Origin: Ostrinia nubilalis
Taxonomy: Eukaryota; Arthropoda; Insecta; Lepidoptera; Crambidae
Direction of reading: 5' to 3'
NCBI RefSeq assembly: GCF_963855985.1
Contig: NC_087096.1
Location: 17,050,001-17,114,000, forward strand
Length of the DNA stretch: 64,000 nucleotides
Shown here: piece by piece, positions 11,668 to 23,211 of the stretch
How positions within the stretch are numbered: position 1 is the first letter of the stretch
How the letters are laid out: each line of letters begins with the position of its first letter
Notes under the pieces: model-generated
Told to the model about the DNA's origin: nothing
Databases searched by the model: none
The model's input: the letters and a program-made list of their open reading frames with translations, nothing else
Translations under genes and position numbers: made by a program

Positions 11668-12982
11668 GTCAGTACGGAGAAAGTCATTTGAATTCCAACG
11701 GCGTGCGGCAGTTTCTAACGCGTATTAGGATGTGTGACTTATTGCCGGTTTTGTTTGTTTGTGGAATATTTTCTGTGTATTCGTTTACAATTCTAAATTT
11801 CTAAATATTTCAAAGGTGTTTTCTAGTATTTTTGATCAGATTTATGATTAAAATGTAGGAACAGTTATCGGAATACATATCAACAAATGTAATATACGGT
11901 GTTGTAATCAAATTGATTTGTGTGACCAAAATAATCCATTTTTGTCGGTTACCAGAAAAGAGTGTAAATATCGCGAGTGTGTTTGTATTCATATACTTCT
12001 TTACATTAATTTGCATTACAGAAATCTAGCATTACGTGCTGATGCTAACTCTGAATGAAAAAATATTAATTTATTGTTGTCGGTATCATCTTCTCCATTT
12101 GAATATGTAACAAGAAGTATATTTAAATATTTACTTTAAATGAACATTATTTCAGTGGTTGCCTTTGATGTTCAGTTGTTATCAGGTGTGACCAAAGCAC
12201 AACAGTGAACGCCAGTTCCGCGCCCCAAATATTGTCATATTGCCTTCCGCGTTGATTTGTTCGAGACAACACTGTACAAATATGTTAATGACCTTATCCA
12301 CAATGGCCGCCTCATCACACCTGCCATACGCACGACATCGCATTGTCCGCAGACAACAAACATGGGTGACATGAAACGCGAGGCAGTGACGACAATCGCT
12401 GTAGAGACACCTAAAGTTGACAATAACATCATCTTGACTTAATACTTTTTCTGGCTAACGGTGCTTTTTGTAATTACGTAGGGTAGCTATGAAATGTACG
12501 TGTTCTTCCCCTTCTCATCCTATATGTATTTGCTAAACATAGGTAAGTAGTCAATAGGGGTGAGAGCGTGAGAAATTTATTGCGGTCATTCCAATGTCAG
12601 ATTTCTGACTGAAAAATGCTGAAAAGGGACTTGTAACAAGCCATGACTCAGTATTTCTAAACGAATAGAGTACAATGTTGACGTACGTATCCGTGTACAA
12701 ACACACCCTTCTAGAGTTTACATTTAATTTTGCGTTGTTGGCAACGGAAAGTTTTAGTGTAGGTATCTATGTTCTTTATTTATAATCGGAATAGTTGTTT
12801 TCAAGTATAGACCGGTATAAATCCATAATAAGCTTCAGCTGGCGAATTAACCCAGATACTCCTGAAACTTTTTATACTTGTCAATTTTTATAAATTTTTA
12901 GTATGTTTCTAAATAGAGGTCAAGTGTCCACAGAAAAATATTAGAAAAATTCTTGGTCAACTGGAAAAGCCGGAAAATGGGT
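11668..12982. other. Intergenic DNA, nothing recognised
   Basis: AT-rich sequence with short open frames only. No RNA gene or structured repeat is seen. Confidence 0.4.
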
Positions 12983-13392
12983 GGTGTTTTTACACCTGGT
13001 CGGAGAATGGACTACTACTACGAGAAAAAATTATACTATGATTTTGTTAGGTTCAAGAGTTAAAAACGAGTTGTAAGTTATACTCATTTATTTAAAAAAT
13101 ACCAAAATCTTATTCAGAGGAGGTAGGAGGATGGTAGAGACATAAATCATAGCCTAGGATGCTTTAATACGTGGCGCATATTTTACACCAAATTGATTTT
13201 TTCTTGCGAATTTTACATGTCAGTTACGTGTAGTACTCGTAAGTAAAGTAGTACATAGGGATGTAAGCTCCGTGGACCCTGGTTGTGACGCCATTCTTCA
13301 TAAATATTGTTTCGGAGTATGACTTTGGCACAGAACTTTCACAGAAGGTACTATATTGCATTGTTGTAATTGTGATTGCGGTAGGTACTTTC

Positions 13393-13659
13393 ATGGCAGA
13401 AGAACTAACTGCATTGGTGACATAATTAGATTCATTTCGTCTTACTTTAAAAAATTCAGAGATCGGACTGTTATCATCTTTATCTGAAGAAGACTTGTCG
13501 TACTGTACTCCTGCCTCGGCTCTAAGTTGCGAACCTGGATGTTCACGAAAAATAGCAATAGAAAACTTACACGCTATAAGTAGTAATGCAGAAGCAACGG
13601 ATGAATATTCTGGTGAAGAAGACCACGTTATCTTACAAAATCTTCCAGGTTATAGTTAG
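13393..13659 (+). pseudogene. piggyBac-like transposase, N-terminal fragment (plus strand)
   Basis: From ATG at 13393 the frame has one stop after ten codons, then stays open to TAG at 13657-13659. It contains SSLSEEDLSYCTPA, then TDEYSGEEDHV and LQNLPG. The acidic TDE(D/Y)SG(D/E)ED tract followed by a short hydrophobic LPG stretch is characteristic of the N-terminal region of piggyBac-like transposases. Only the N-terminus is present. The frame is broken and its end is locked into an inverted repeat with a second fragment at 13676-13840, so it cannot encode transposase. The family call is from motif recall. Confidence 0.5.
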
Positions 13660-13732
13660 ATAAACGGAACCAGGCTAACCTGGAAGATTTTGTAAGGTAA
13701 CGTGGTCTTCTTCACCAGAATATTCATCCGTT
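13596..13732. repeat. 57-bp inverted repeat, near perfect
   Basis: The left arm (13596-13652) and right arm (13676-13732) are reverse complements with a single mismatch (ATC against ACC), separated by 23 nt. Both arms carry the same transposase codons on opposite strands. A transcript across it would form a stable hairpin. Confidence 0.85.
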
Positions 13733-13840
13733 GGTTCTGTATTAGCATTTTCTGGTGGTAAAATTGCTATGTAATTCGGTATCTGAGCATCGTCGTCAAT
13801 GTTTTCTAATACGTCTACAATTCGTGAAGCCTCAGCGGTC
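13676..13840 (-). pseudogene. piggyBac-like transposase, N-terminal fragment (minus strand)
   Basis: On the minus strand an open frame reads ASRIVDVLENIDDDAQIPNY, then PPENANTEP, TDEYSGEEDHV and LQNLPG. It is a better match than the plus-strand copy to the N-terminus of piggyBac-like transposases: IVDVLE, then acidic residues, then PPENA, then TDE-SG. It converges head-on with the fragment at 13393-13659. The rest of the protein, including the catalytic domain, is absent. Confidence 0.55.
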
Positions 13841-14277
13841 TTTTATATCGTGGCCTAAACTTTTAATAAATATACAGGTTAGACGTCGATTATGCGACCA
13901 GGTGTTAAAACACCGATTGTAATTTTGTCATAAAAAGTCTCAAAAATGTAAAGCATTTCAAAAACATATGTTTATAGTTTTATAGCTAACAGTAGTACAT
14001 AAAATAATAACTAGTATTAATCTGAGGTATTACTAGCAAGTTTATGAAATATCTTACCTTTTATTAGACGTTTTTGCACAAAACTAAACAACAGAATTCA
14101 AAATAATAAAAAACTAACAAAATAAAGCAAATATGCGATATCGAACATACTCAATTACAGCTTGATTCGTAATGAAGAGAAAATACAAGGAACAGTAAAC
14201 AAATTCTCAATATTTTAATAATTTATCTGAGGATATTCCGAACTACTTTTTAGAGGTGTTATAACGCCTGGTAGGAG

Positions 14278-17200
14278 TAAGTGGATTAAGCAAAGATGCT
14301 ATCGTTTTCAAAAACTCCTTATTTTACCAAATACACAGCATTAATATTCACCAATGTAGAAGAAATCTAATAAAATTTCGTTATGCAAATAAAATTATTT
14401 GATTTATTGACGTTTGTCGTCTTCGCTTAACTTTGGTGGATACAGCACCGCCGGAGAGATTACGCTGTATATTTGAAACACGTCATATTTCAGCGTTTTC
14501 AGATTTGAAAATGTTAATTTAACAAAAGATAGCATATAGATTCAGTCTAAACCTGTTCTAGAATTCTAGACAACATAGTGATTCCGAACGAAAAAAGCTT
14601 AGAATAGTGACGCGCGCGCATTGTTGCTTTGTTGGTAAGGTCAGCTGCACAGAATCAGGTCGGCACGGCCAATGTCGCCAAATGTCAGGCATGCCAGTAA
14701 TTATCTGCTAAATATTAATCAGTTAAATTACAGTATTGAGTGACAGTTAAATGGCCCGGGGATGGGGTCTGGTGATTTATTGATAGGTTGGAGACAGGTA
14801 GATGATGCTAATTAGATAAAATTAGGTAGTAATTTACAAGATTGTGTAAAGTGCCTTAAGACATGAAACTTGGCCATAGAGCCTTTGGTCTTAGTCTATT
14901 CTGATGTCCTCAAAAGACGACTAAACTAAGATGCGTATAATTACAAAATGAAATACAAAAATCGATTAAATTTCAAGCATTAGTTCAGGTTTTGGATTGG
15001 TTGAATTTCAACATCAGACAGAAGTTAGGACTAAAATTAAAGCTATTAATTTTGAGCGCTGCTTTTGTTCTACAGACCTAAGACCAATTTCAGCGGTAGA
15101 GATATGCTGACCATTAGATAGCTATCTATTAATAAAATATTTAAATGAATAATATAACCAAAAGGAGTAGCTAGCCACTTTTTAACACAGATAAGCTCCT
15201 ATGAAGGTATCAGAGACTTCGTCGACTGAACTTCAGAGCATGACCTTAGAATTTGTGTGGATTTTTAGAGTGGGATTACCTGGATACAACTATCTCTGCT
15301 ATTTATAGCCAAGACACGTCAGGCATGTGTGACACCGGGAATTTTCCGCGCACCCGCCGCGCACCGTACCTTGAACTTGCGTCGGAAGCAGGCAATTACG
15401 TCTTCGGCTCGAGATGAATTGCCTCCGCATCCATCGCCACTCCTCGTCATCGTTTACAGTCTTCCACCGAATTATTGGTGCAGGGACGGACTTGCTATGA
15501 CAGGGCCCCGAATGTACGGGGGTAGTTCTTGTGACCGAACATGTGGGGCAGTAGTTCAGCAGTTTTACAAAAATTGTCTTCTTGGCTTTTAAAATGCCAC
15601 CAACCATATTGTAATTTAAATTATTCTTAGAAAAAATATTGTGACACTTGCTGAGACGAAGCAACCTAAGATTCTCCGCCATGCCATATTTTGACTGAGG
15701 TGTAGGAGTTAGGGCGTGCAGAATTAGAAGCTTGGCTCTACATGAGATCAGACCTTTTTTACAGTGCGAGCCATATGGTTCGTCCTGGCAACATTTTAAA
15801 TAAGCACTTTATTTTATTGGAAGATATTTTTTACTTTGTTCATTCACTTCCTGCTTTCCCTAACGCCGGCCCTGGTTATACTTACGTAACACGAGCTAAT
15901 AAATAAAAGCGATAAACAAAGCATGTCGTAAAATACAATCAACTTATTGTTCCGCGAAAACGATATTTGGCCATTTGCACTTTGCCCATATTTTTGCACT
16001 AGGAAGCAATCAATCTATTAGGTATCATAATCTTACTTACTTTTGGTATTGCAGTCTAAGCATATACGTATCTATTTACTTTATATCTATCTAATCAATT
16101 CTTTGCTGTAAATTGTTTCATATAGTCTTGTGTTTATGACTCTGATTTAGTGGTGCCTTGATTGATGAACCGTTTGTAAAGAAATAAGTATCAAAAGTTC
16201 TTGTTCTAAGTATCTAATCATCAGTTCAATGAACAGTTACAATGATGTAGCATTAGTGGCGCAAACTTTAAAAGTCTCCATCAATCACCCGCCGTCACCT
16301 TTTTAAACGTGTAGAAAGGTCACAACCCTGTCAGATGAACCGACAAAAAAATTAGCGTCTGACATAAAAAACATATTTTAGATCCTGTATTCATACTGCT
16401 TGCATACATACTCTTTATAGCTAGCTCTACCTACACACAGCAAACACGAGTCCCGTCCATCCACAGCAACCCCATAAAGCCACAATGCACATGGGACCTT
16501 GAAGGGTGGCCTTGGCAGTAAGGCTGGTCACACACTACGACTTTGCAGCGATACAAACGCGTCTATCAAGTTAGGCTGCTTATAACGTCCGTTTTTTTTT
16601 ACCGGACTACGGCCCGATTTTTCCGTCTGATTTAGCGATGGTGTATGGCTTATAATAAACGTGTGCACAATGCACATGCATCGAACATAGATCGTCTGGT
16701 GAAAAAACGGATGTCTACAAACGGCCTTATACGACATTTGTGTGTGATGCTAAGAAGGCTTTACTAACTTGTCTCATATTTAACCATTGATTACATGATT
16801 CTATAGATGCAGTTGCTCTAAAGAACCAATACAAACGTAAATACACGATTGTATCTTATATCGATGCATACGTGCGTGCAGTCTCTATTTACGTTTCTTT
16901 CTTAGAAGTAATAAACACAGAGTGTTATTAAAACTGTCTCAATCAAACTCATCATCATCGCGCTGTTCTTAGCTGCCAATAAATGATTGACATTTTTTTT
17001 TATGCAAGACAGGTATTAGACCGCAATCGCACCTTCTGTCTATTTAATTCTTTAGATTATTTACGAATTATACTTATTTATTTGATACCTTTGCTGCATC
17101 AATACTTAGTCCCCTATACATAGTATAATTTCTAGTGGTATCTATTAATAGCAACTGTATAGGTAGTAACTCATCCAGATTTTCCTAAAGATACCATTAA

Positions 17201-17449
17201 TACCATAAGTCTCACTCAGTGTGCAAAATGGGCTTACGGTGAACCCTATTTCGCTTATATTTCTTTTCATTAACTCTACTCGTATCTTACCTTGGAAAGA
17301 TAGAGGTCAATTCGTTACGCGCAATTTAAAAGTTCGTCCTTGAAACCGCGGCAATGTGAATCGTCCCCAGAAGGGTGCGAACTGCGCAGCTTCCGACAGG
17401 GGTCGTGTGTGCTATAGCTGCACCTAGGTATTGTATAATTCAGGTCTGT
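14278..17449. other. Intergenic DNA, no gene recognised
   Basis: Mostly AT-rich. A GC-richer patch at about 15330-15550 has open frames on both strands and probably belongs to an old repeat, but no domain is recognisable. Nothing else stands out. Confidence 0.4.
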
Positions 17450-18375
17450 TATAGTAGGGAATTTAGTGCAATGATTTGTATGGAGACCCCTCCACTTTGG
17501 TATAGAAGGCTCATTTTGGCAACAGTGGTTCTTTGGATGCTCCTGAGTGGATTTCCGTCGGTAGACATCGGGAGCCCCCCCTGTGGTAGCAGGGGGAGGG
17601 GGGGCAAGTTTCCTTCCGCCGCGCTTCACTTTAAGGCCCATATCTTCAAAACTATGGCTATTAGGGCAAGTGTGGTATCATTTTCATATAATTAAAAGAT
17701 GGCGAATTCATTTCTAGAACAAACTTTTTGCCCTTTCATACAAAAAAAATGAAATATTGAGCAAAATTCACAAAAACAAAAAAGTATTTTTTCAAATAAA
17801 CGTCGTTTACTTTTAAACCACTGGAGATAATCTAATAAAAAAAATATGACCTGAAAGCTACATTTATCAGGATTATAAAAATATAACATTGTATGGTACT
17901 TTTTTCGCAAAAAGTAGGTCAAAAAAATTTTTTTCTTCAGGACACAGCGGCGAATTTTATTGCGCATCGGAAAAAAATATTTATTTTATCCATGAATTCA
18001 TACTATTTGGTTCATAAGCAAGCAAGGATTATTATTTTAGAATTTATTTAGAGTTGCTGGCACAAGTGGCACATCAATCTACCATGATTTGTATTTTTTC
18101 GTCAATTGATTTTGATCTCTATGTGTGAGACATAAGGTTGAAAATAGCTTAAATACATTTTAATATTGAAAATATCATAAGAAGAAAGCACTAAATAAAG
18201 AACTTTAATATGTCTAAACGTCTTAATGATTATTATTATTTTAATTAACACTCCAGTGATTTAACAGAAAGGTAAGTGTGAGGAAAATGAGGTTTCACAA
18301 TCATAGTACGGGAGATATTTTTAGCACAAAGGTTATGGCTGTGACCGTTTTAGTTGTTTTTTTTTTCATACAGCA
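17450..18375 (+). repeat. Left arm of a ~0.93 kb inverted repeat
   Basis: This arm matches the reverse complement of 19672-20601 along almost its full length. Anchors are ATAGTAGGGAATTTAGTGCA at the outer end, GGTATAGAAGGCTCATTTTG, GGCAAGTTTCCTTCCGCCGC, and GTGACCGTTTTAGTTGTTTT at the inner end. Differences are scattered point changes and small indels, such as a 13-nt extra piece near 17472-17483. A frame of about 75 codons is kept open in both arms, but it matches no family I know. Confidence 0.85.
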
Positions 18376-19671
18376 CCAGCTTCTGCACTACTTGCACTTA
18401 GATCTCACCATTTCCAGGCAAGCCTCGGCAGCTACGGGAAAATCGGTCCATGTAGGCTCCATGTTGCTATCGACTCTGGTCCACTCACAACCAGTCGGGT
18501 AAAGGGAAGACTGAGTCGGTTGCTTGCACCTGATCCTATACGCGAATCCCTTGATATACTGCCAGTAGCCAATGCTGATACAAAGCTGCTGCTGCTGTCT
18601 GGGTTATCTTATGTAGGGCCTAAGCTAAGCTAAGCTAGGTCTAAGCGTAGTCCACAGCGACCCATTAGGATGCTCCCTTTTTTATACCCTATCATCCAAA
18701 AAAATCCTATCCATTAGGTGAATTAAGCGTCTGAGTGAAAGCCATCTAAGTCTTCTGATACTGTAAGGATGCCAAGCAGACCCATCCTTACAGTATTGAT
18801 TCATGGACCCCATATGTATTCCACATGCTCGAGAGCTGTCTTCCGTTGTTAGGCCCATTTTGTTGGACATGTGGTTCGTTCCATAATGCCCAGTTTGCGT
18901 CCAGTTTGCGTACCAATAATTGCTTGGGCTTACCTTTTATTTCCGCTTAATGAGTTTTTTCCATGACCCTGTGTTTCCCTTTAGGAATGGTTTGGAGAGG
19001 CTTATCTTACATCGTTGGAGCTTTCCCATTCAGCACTGTGCTTCTTGGATATGGCCATATTATGGCCATGAGGTATGCTGTTAGATAAAGGTAAGTATCA
19101 GTTCTGACCCAATAGGTATCGCCTCTGACCCTAGTTTCGCTAGACTGTCGGCTCTCCCATTGCATTTGATCCGTGTATGTCCAGGTATCCCACATCAGGG
19201 ACACTTTTTCATGCCTTCCGAGTTTGTTCATCTTTAAGATTGCATCTAGAATAATTCTAGACTCAACCATCACTGAGGCGATGGCTTTTTGTTTGAGTGC
19301 TGCCTGGCTGTGGATCAGGATGTAAATATTGCGTTTTTTACACCCCTGTTCTTTAGTGCACACATAATTATAGCGTAGAATTCAGCTTGAAACACTGTAG
19401 CAAACCTCCTTAAGCGTTCACTATGTTCGAAGTGTTTACAGTAGACGCCCGTTCCCGTTCCCAAGGCCATCTTTGCAGTGGCGGCGTAAGTCCTAAGACA
19501 CCCCCTGGTAACCCCCACGATTTTGGGGTTACCTACCGGTTCCAAGATTGAAAGACAATGACATAGACAGCAGACTTGCTATGCAGATGCGCCAGTGAGT
19601 ACTAATCTGTGCGACATGTGTCACCCCCTGGTAACCCCCTATTGCTTGGCACCCGGGGCGGACCGCCCCCA
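18376..19671 (-). pseudogene. Decayed LINE fragment (RNase H region) between the inverted arms
   Basis: On the minus strand, frames at 19545-19315 and 19363-19007 together read like the RNase H domain of I/R1-group LINEs: MALGTGTGVYC, then FATVFQAEFYAII, then IYILIHSQAALK and VSLMWDTW. In live copies these would be the TDGS..GAG.GVY, FQAE.YAI, I.SDSQAA and WVPGH blocks. Frameshifts and substitutions of catalytic positions (SDSQ read as IHSQ) show it is dead. The remainder towards 18376 would be the element's C-terminal and 3' region. Confidence 0.6.
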
Positions 19672-20601
19672 CGGCTGTCTGAAAAAAACAACTAAAACGG
19701 TCACAGCCGTAGCCTTTGTACTAAAAATATCTCCCGTACTATGATTGTGAATCCTCATTTTCCTCACACTTACCTTTCCGTTAAATCACTGGTACAATAG
19801 TATGTAGAAATAAGTTTTAATTAAAATTATAATAATCAATCATTAAGGCGTTTAGACAAATTAAATTTCTTTATTTAGTGCTTTCTTCTTATGATATTTT
19901 CAATATTAAAATGTGTTTAAGCTATTTTCAACCTTATGTCTCACACATAGAGATCAAAATCAATTGACGAAAAAATACAAATCATGGTAGATTGATGTGC
20001 CAGCAACTCTAAATAAATTCTAAAATAATAATCCTTGCTTGCTTATTAACCAAATAGTATGAATTCATGGATAAAATAAATATTTTTTTCCGATGCGCAA
20101 TAAAATTCGCCCGCTGTGTCCTGAAGAAAAAATTTTTTTCACCTACTTTTTGCGAAAAAAGTACCATACAATGTTATATTTTTATAATCCTGATAAATGT
20201 AGCTTTCAGTTCATATTTTTTTTATTAGATTAACTCCAGTGGTTTAAAAGTAAACGACGTTTATTTTAAAAAATATTTTTTGGTTTTTGTGAATTTTGCT
20301 CAATATTTCTATTTTTTTGTATGAAAGGGCAAAAAGTTTGTTCTAGAAATGAATTCGCCATCCTTTAATTATCTGAAAATGATACCACACTTGCCCTAAT
20401 ACCCATAGTTTTGAAGATATGGGCCTTAAAGTGAAGCGCGGCGGAAGGAAACTTGCCCCCCCTCCCCCTGCTACCACAGGGGGGGCTCCCGATGTCTACC
20501 GACGGAAATCCACTCAGGAGTACCCAAAGAACCACTGTTGCAAAAATGAGCCTTCTATACCAAAGTGGAGGGGTTCTTGCACTAAATTCCCTACTATTAT
20601 G
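19672..20601 (-). repeat. Right arm of the ~0.93 kb inverted repeat
   Basis: Reverse-complement partner of 17450-18375. Its inner end is AACAACTAAAACGGTCAC and its outer end is TGCACTAAATTCCCTACTAT. Beyond it, TTATACAA (about 20614-20621) also mirrors TTGTATAA at 17431 on the other side, so the pairing may extend slightly further. I found no convincing target-site duplication. The structure resembles a foldback-type element, or two opposed copies of one repeat with a LINE piece between them. Confidence 0.85.
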
Positions 20602-20624
20602 CAATAATGTGTTATTATACAAGT

Positions 20625-22163
20625 TCTAATATTTTTTCTAACGTCAGCGTAACTTGAGTACATACCTACTATGCTGTTGAGTAGACAAGCACCTGTAATT
20701 TCGTTATTATTATTTTAAATTCGATAAATTTGACTGTTTTGTGGCTAATTTCTAATGTCTTCTTCGTCATAAAGCTCTAAAAGCCTTGAAATAGAATAGA
20801 GATGCTTCTCAATAATAAGTAGTAATAGTAAGTCATTCGTTGGATCGCTAGAATTATAAAGTTCTCAATTCTCATTTTGACTTATTATAAGTGTAATTTA
20901 ATCATAATTAATATAAAATATTACATTATCGACCCACATAATTATTCAAATAAAAACAAACATTATGTAACCCAAAGATTACACTATCTCAGCAACACAG
21001 ATTTGTGTAAACATAGGAAGCAAATCTACTAAATAATCAGCAAATGTTTCAAAATGGGCACTTCGACCTTTGCGAATGCGTGAATAGGAACGTAATAATT
21101 TATTGCTAAACAAGCGTGTTAACTTTCAATGACTTGGCTTCCTTTCAGACTTCATACTTTCGTAATTTTATACATCTGTCTGTTCGTATATTACGTTATT
21201 TATATTTAATACTAAAATACACTCATGTATTTTCAAATGTACATGTACTTTGCCTAACTGCTTACTGCAAATTATAATTTGTAGGTTAAGTTTTTTGCTA
21301 AGTAAAAATACATTTTATACTTTAGTATTTTTTCCCTGATGCTAAACAAAACACATTTTGCCTGCATTCTACAATTTTTGCAGGGGTTTATGCGCATTGT
21401 CTAAATTATCAAGCAAAACCGGTCGCCAAAACTAGAATGTTCTATTAGAGACATTTTTACTATCGGCTAAGGAAACGTGTTTTAGCTTATACCTACGAGT
21501 ATTATAAAGAAATGACATACTTATTTTATTACGGATGTCAGTAAATATTAAAATTTTATCGCCCTATTTCACAAGTCATTCAAAACGAATGTTTGGAGCT
21601 ACGACGATTCAGTACCGCCATGGCATTTTCAGCGTCGTACCCTACACGATAAAGATTAATATTGCATGCGGATATCTTAAAAGAGGGGTATTCATGATTG
21701 CCACCTGTCTTTTTTTTTCTTTGGACACATTCGATGATTCGAGACTTGGCAAACAAACTTTTTGCCGAATATGATTTTAGTTTGCATAATAGGTTCCTGT
21801 GTACAAATTAATACATGTAACAAGAAAAGTAAAATATGATTTCTCAATGTTTTTTCATGTAATACATTATATTTTTTCATGAAAATAAAAGAAAAAATAA
21901 TAATGAAAGTAAAAATTTATAGAAAATTAAAATATAAACACTTCAATTTGCAATAAGTACGTGAATTGTGTTTCTTAATTCAATAATAATTTCCCATCTT
22001 GGGTAATTAAAATACATACTATAATATGAATAATTTTACGTCAAAACTACCGCCAACTGAGTTAATAACCATTATTAAGGTTTGCAATAAAATTACTCAA
22101 ATAAATGTGTGCCAAACTGCTGTATGCCGGTACTCATTTGTTATTTCAACCGGTTCCTGCACA
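20625..22163. other. Intergenic DNA, nothing recognised
   Basis: AT-rich sequence without protein-like frames. It leads up to the tRNA gene. Confidence 0.4.
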
Positions 22164-22236
22164 GCCCGGATAGCTCAGTCGGTAGAGCATTGGACTTTTA
22201 ATCCAAGGGTCCAGGGTTCAAGTCCCTGTTCGGGCG
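22164..22236 (+). tRNA. tRNA-Lys (anticodon TTT)
   Basis: This 73-nt sequence folds as a standard cloverleaf. The acceptor stem GCCCGGA pairs with TTCGGGC (one G-U pair), and the discriminator base is G. The anticodon stem TTGGA/TCCAA closes the loop CTTTTAA, with anticodon TTT at 22197-22199. The T arm has GGTTCAAGTCC, which also serves as the B box, and TAGCTCAGTCGG in the D arm serves as the A box. There is no intron. A TTTT run at 22243-22246, just downstream, is a suitable RNA polymerase III terminator. It would read AAA/AAG lysine codons. It lies about 620 bp upstream of the ATG of the transporter's first coding exon, on the same strand. Confidence 0.97.
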
Positions 22237-22242
22237 AACATA

Positions 22243-22246
22243 TTTT
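22243..22246 (+). terminator. RNA polymerase III terminator of the tRNA-Lys gene
   Basis: Four Ts, seven bases after the tRNA 3' end. Oligo-T is the standard pol III stop signal. Confidence 0.6.
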
Positions 22247-22504
22247 ATGGTTACCAAAGACTAAAATCAAAAATAACAATTTGATCATTTAAAAAGTTAC
22301 AAATTAATGTAAGATATTTAATTTATCAGTCACTACAATAACAATGTACGACTAACCAATAAATTAATATCTGTATCACCAAGGTCATATTACTTATCAT
22401 AAAAGAATTTTAAACTTTTATAATACGCAAAAACTAACAGGTATTAAATTGACCACATAAAAAGTCCATTACAAAATCCGCGACCTAATTTGTAATTACT
22501 TTTT

Positions 22505-22784
22505 TCAGATCGCCGATCGGCAGCGGACTGTCGCACGTTTCCCGCCATTTTCACGCCGGCTGCCGCAGCTGACACCCGCTTACGCGCGAAGCGACGCACG
22601 CGACATTCCATTTTCGAATTTTTAAAACATTCCAAACTGTGATTATGACATTCCTTTTTTAAGTTTTCAGTGTTGTGTTCCATTTCTTAATTTAAATGTG
22701 GGTATTCTGTAAAAGATGTCCCGCGCATCGTCGTTTAAAACCGTTTTTTAACTAAAATCTCTTTAAAAGACTGTGCGTGAAGAA
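22505..22784 (+). promoter_or_regulatory. SLC26A11: Putative promoter and 5' UTR of the SLC26A11-like gene
   Basis: A CpG-rich stretch (about 22507-22605) sits just upstream of exon 1 in otherwise AT-rich DNA. It is followed by an arthropod initiator-like TTTTCAGTGT (TCAGT at 22667-22671) and no clear TATA box. The sequence between this and ATG 22785 would be a 5' UTR of roughly 115 nt. A transcription start here is inference; the sequence shows only the composition change and a short motif. Confidence 0.35.
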
Positions 22785-22787
22785 ATG
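22785..22787 (+). other. SLC26A11: Proposed start codon
   Basis: GAAGAAATGACG has A at -3, an acceptable animal start context. An upstream in-frame ATG is absent. Confidence 0.55.
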
Positions 22788-23211
22788 ACGAAATACAAGT
22801 TGAACAACACAGTGCGGTCGGCGTCTGAGGTGACGTTGACTTCTTACATGACCGGGAGCACCGACAGCAGGACGGACCGGCCGTACCAGATCCAGATGGA
22901 CACGAACCAGAACGATACGGTGAACGCGGAGTCGAATAGGAATCTGGAGGCGAAGACGTGTCACGTGTGTCCTCACTCCTGCGAGTTTCTGGAGAACAGT
23001 GGCAAGTTCGCGGCTTCGCTGGTGAAGGAGAGTGACCGGTTCGGGCTGAACGAGCTGAAGGTGGAGGGCCTGGAGCGCAACGTGTGCTTGTGCGAGAAGT
23101 ACAACGGCGGCTGCAAGCTGTGCCCGCGGCCTACCACCGGCCTGCCGCTGGGCCTGGACGGCAAGGAGGCCTGCCTGGCCTGCCACGACTCCGCGCCCGA
23201 CCAGTACAATC
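22785..23211 (+). CDS. SLC26A11: SLC26A11-like transporter, coding exon 1 (cysteine-rich N-terminal extension)
   Basis: ATG 22785 opens 142 codons plus one base and ends at donor AATC|GTGAGT. I chose this ATG because the same frame upstream has only a GTG. The first ~65 residues are polar, Ser/Thr/Asn-rich. Residues ~64-135 are cysteine-rich, with CHVC, then CEF, then CLCEKYNGGCKLC, and CLAC near the end, a pattern suggesting metal-binding pairs or disulfides. I recognise no named domain. GC-rich codon use fits a real exon. The phase-1 donor matches exactly what the transporter's exon 2 needs. However, the intervening intron is about 30.8 kb, and this exon could instead belong to another gene or be one of several alternative first exons. 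SLC26A11 relatives usually have a much shorter N-terminus before the conserved region. Confidence 0.65.

Noticed and set aside
13596..13732. Candidate microRNA precursor
   Set aside because: The hairpin arms are transposase coding sequence. The near-perfect 57-bp pairing suits an siRNA source better than a typical miRNA precursor, and no expression data are available.
15299..15682. 127-codon minus-strand open frame
   Set aside because: It sits in a small GC-rich patch and has no recognised motif. More likely part of an old repeat than a gene, so not annotated as coding.
22026..22292. An 88-codon open frame reading through the tRNA gene
   Set aside because: Its only distinctive part is the translated tRNA sequence itself; there is no evidence of a protein.
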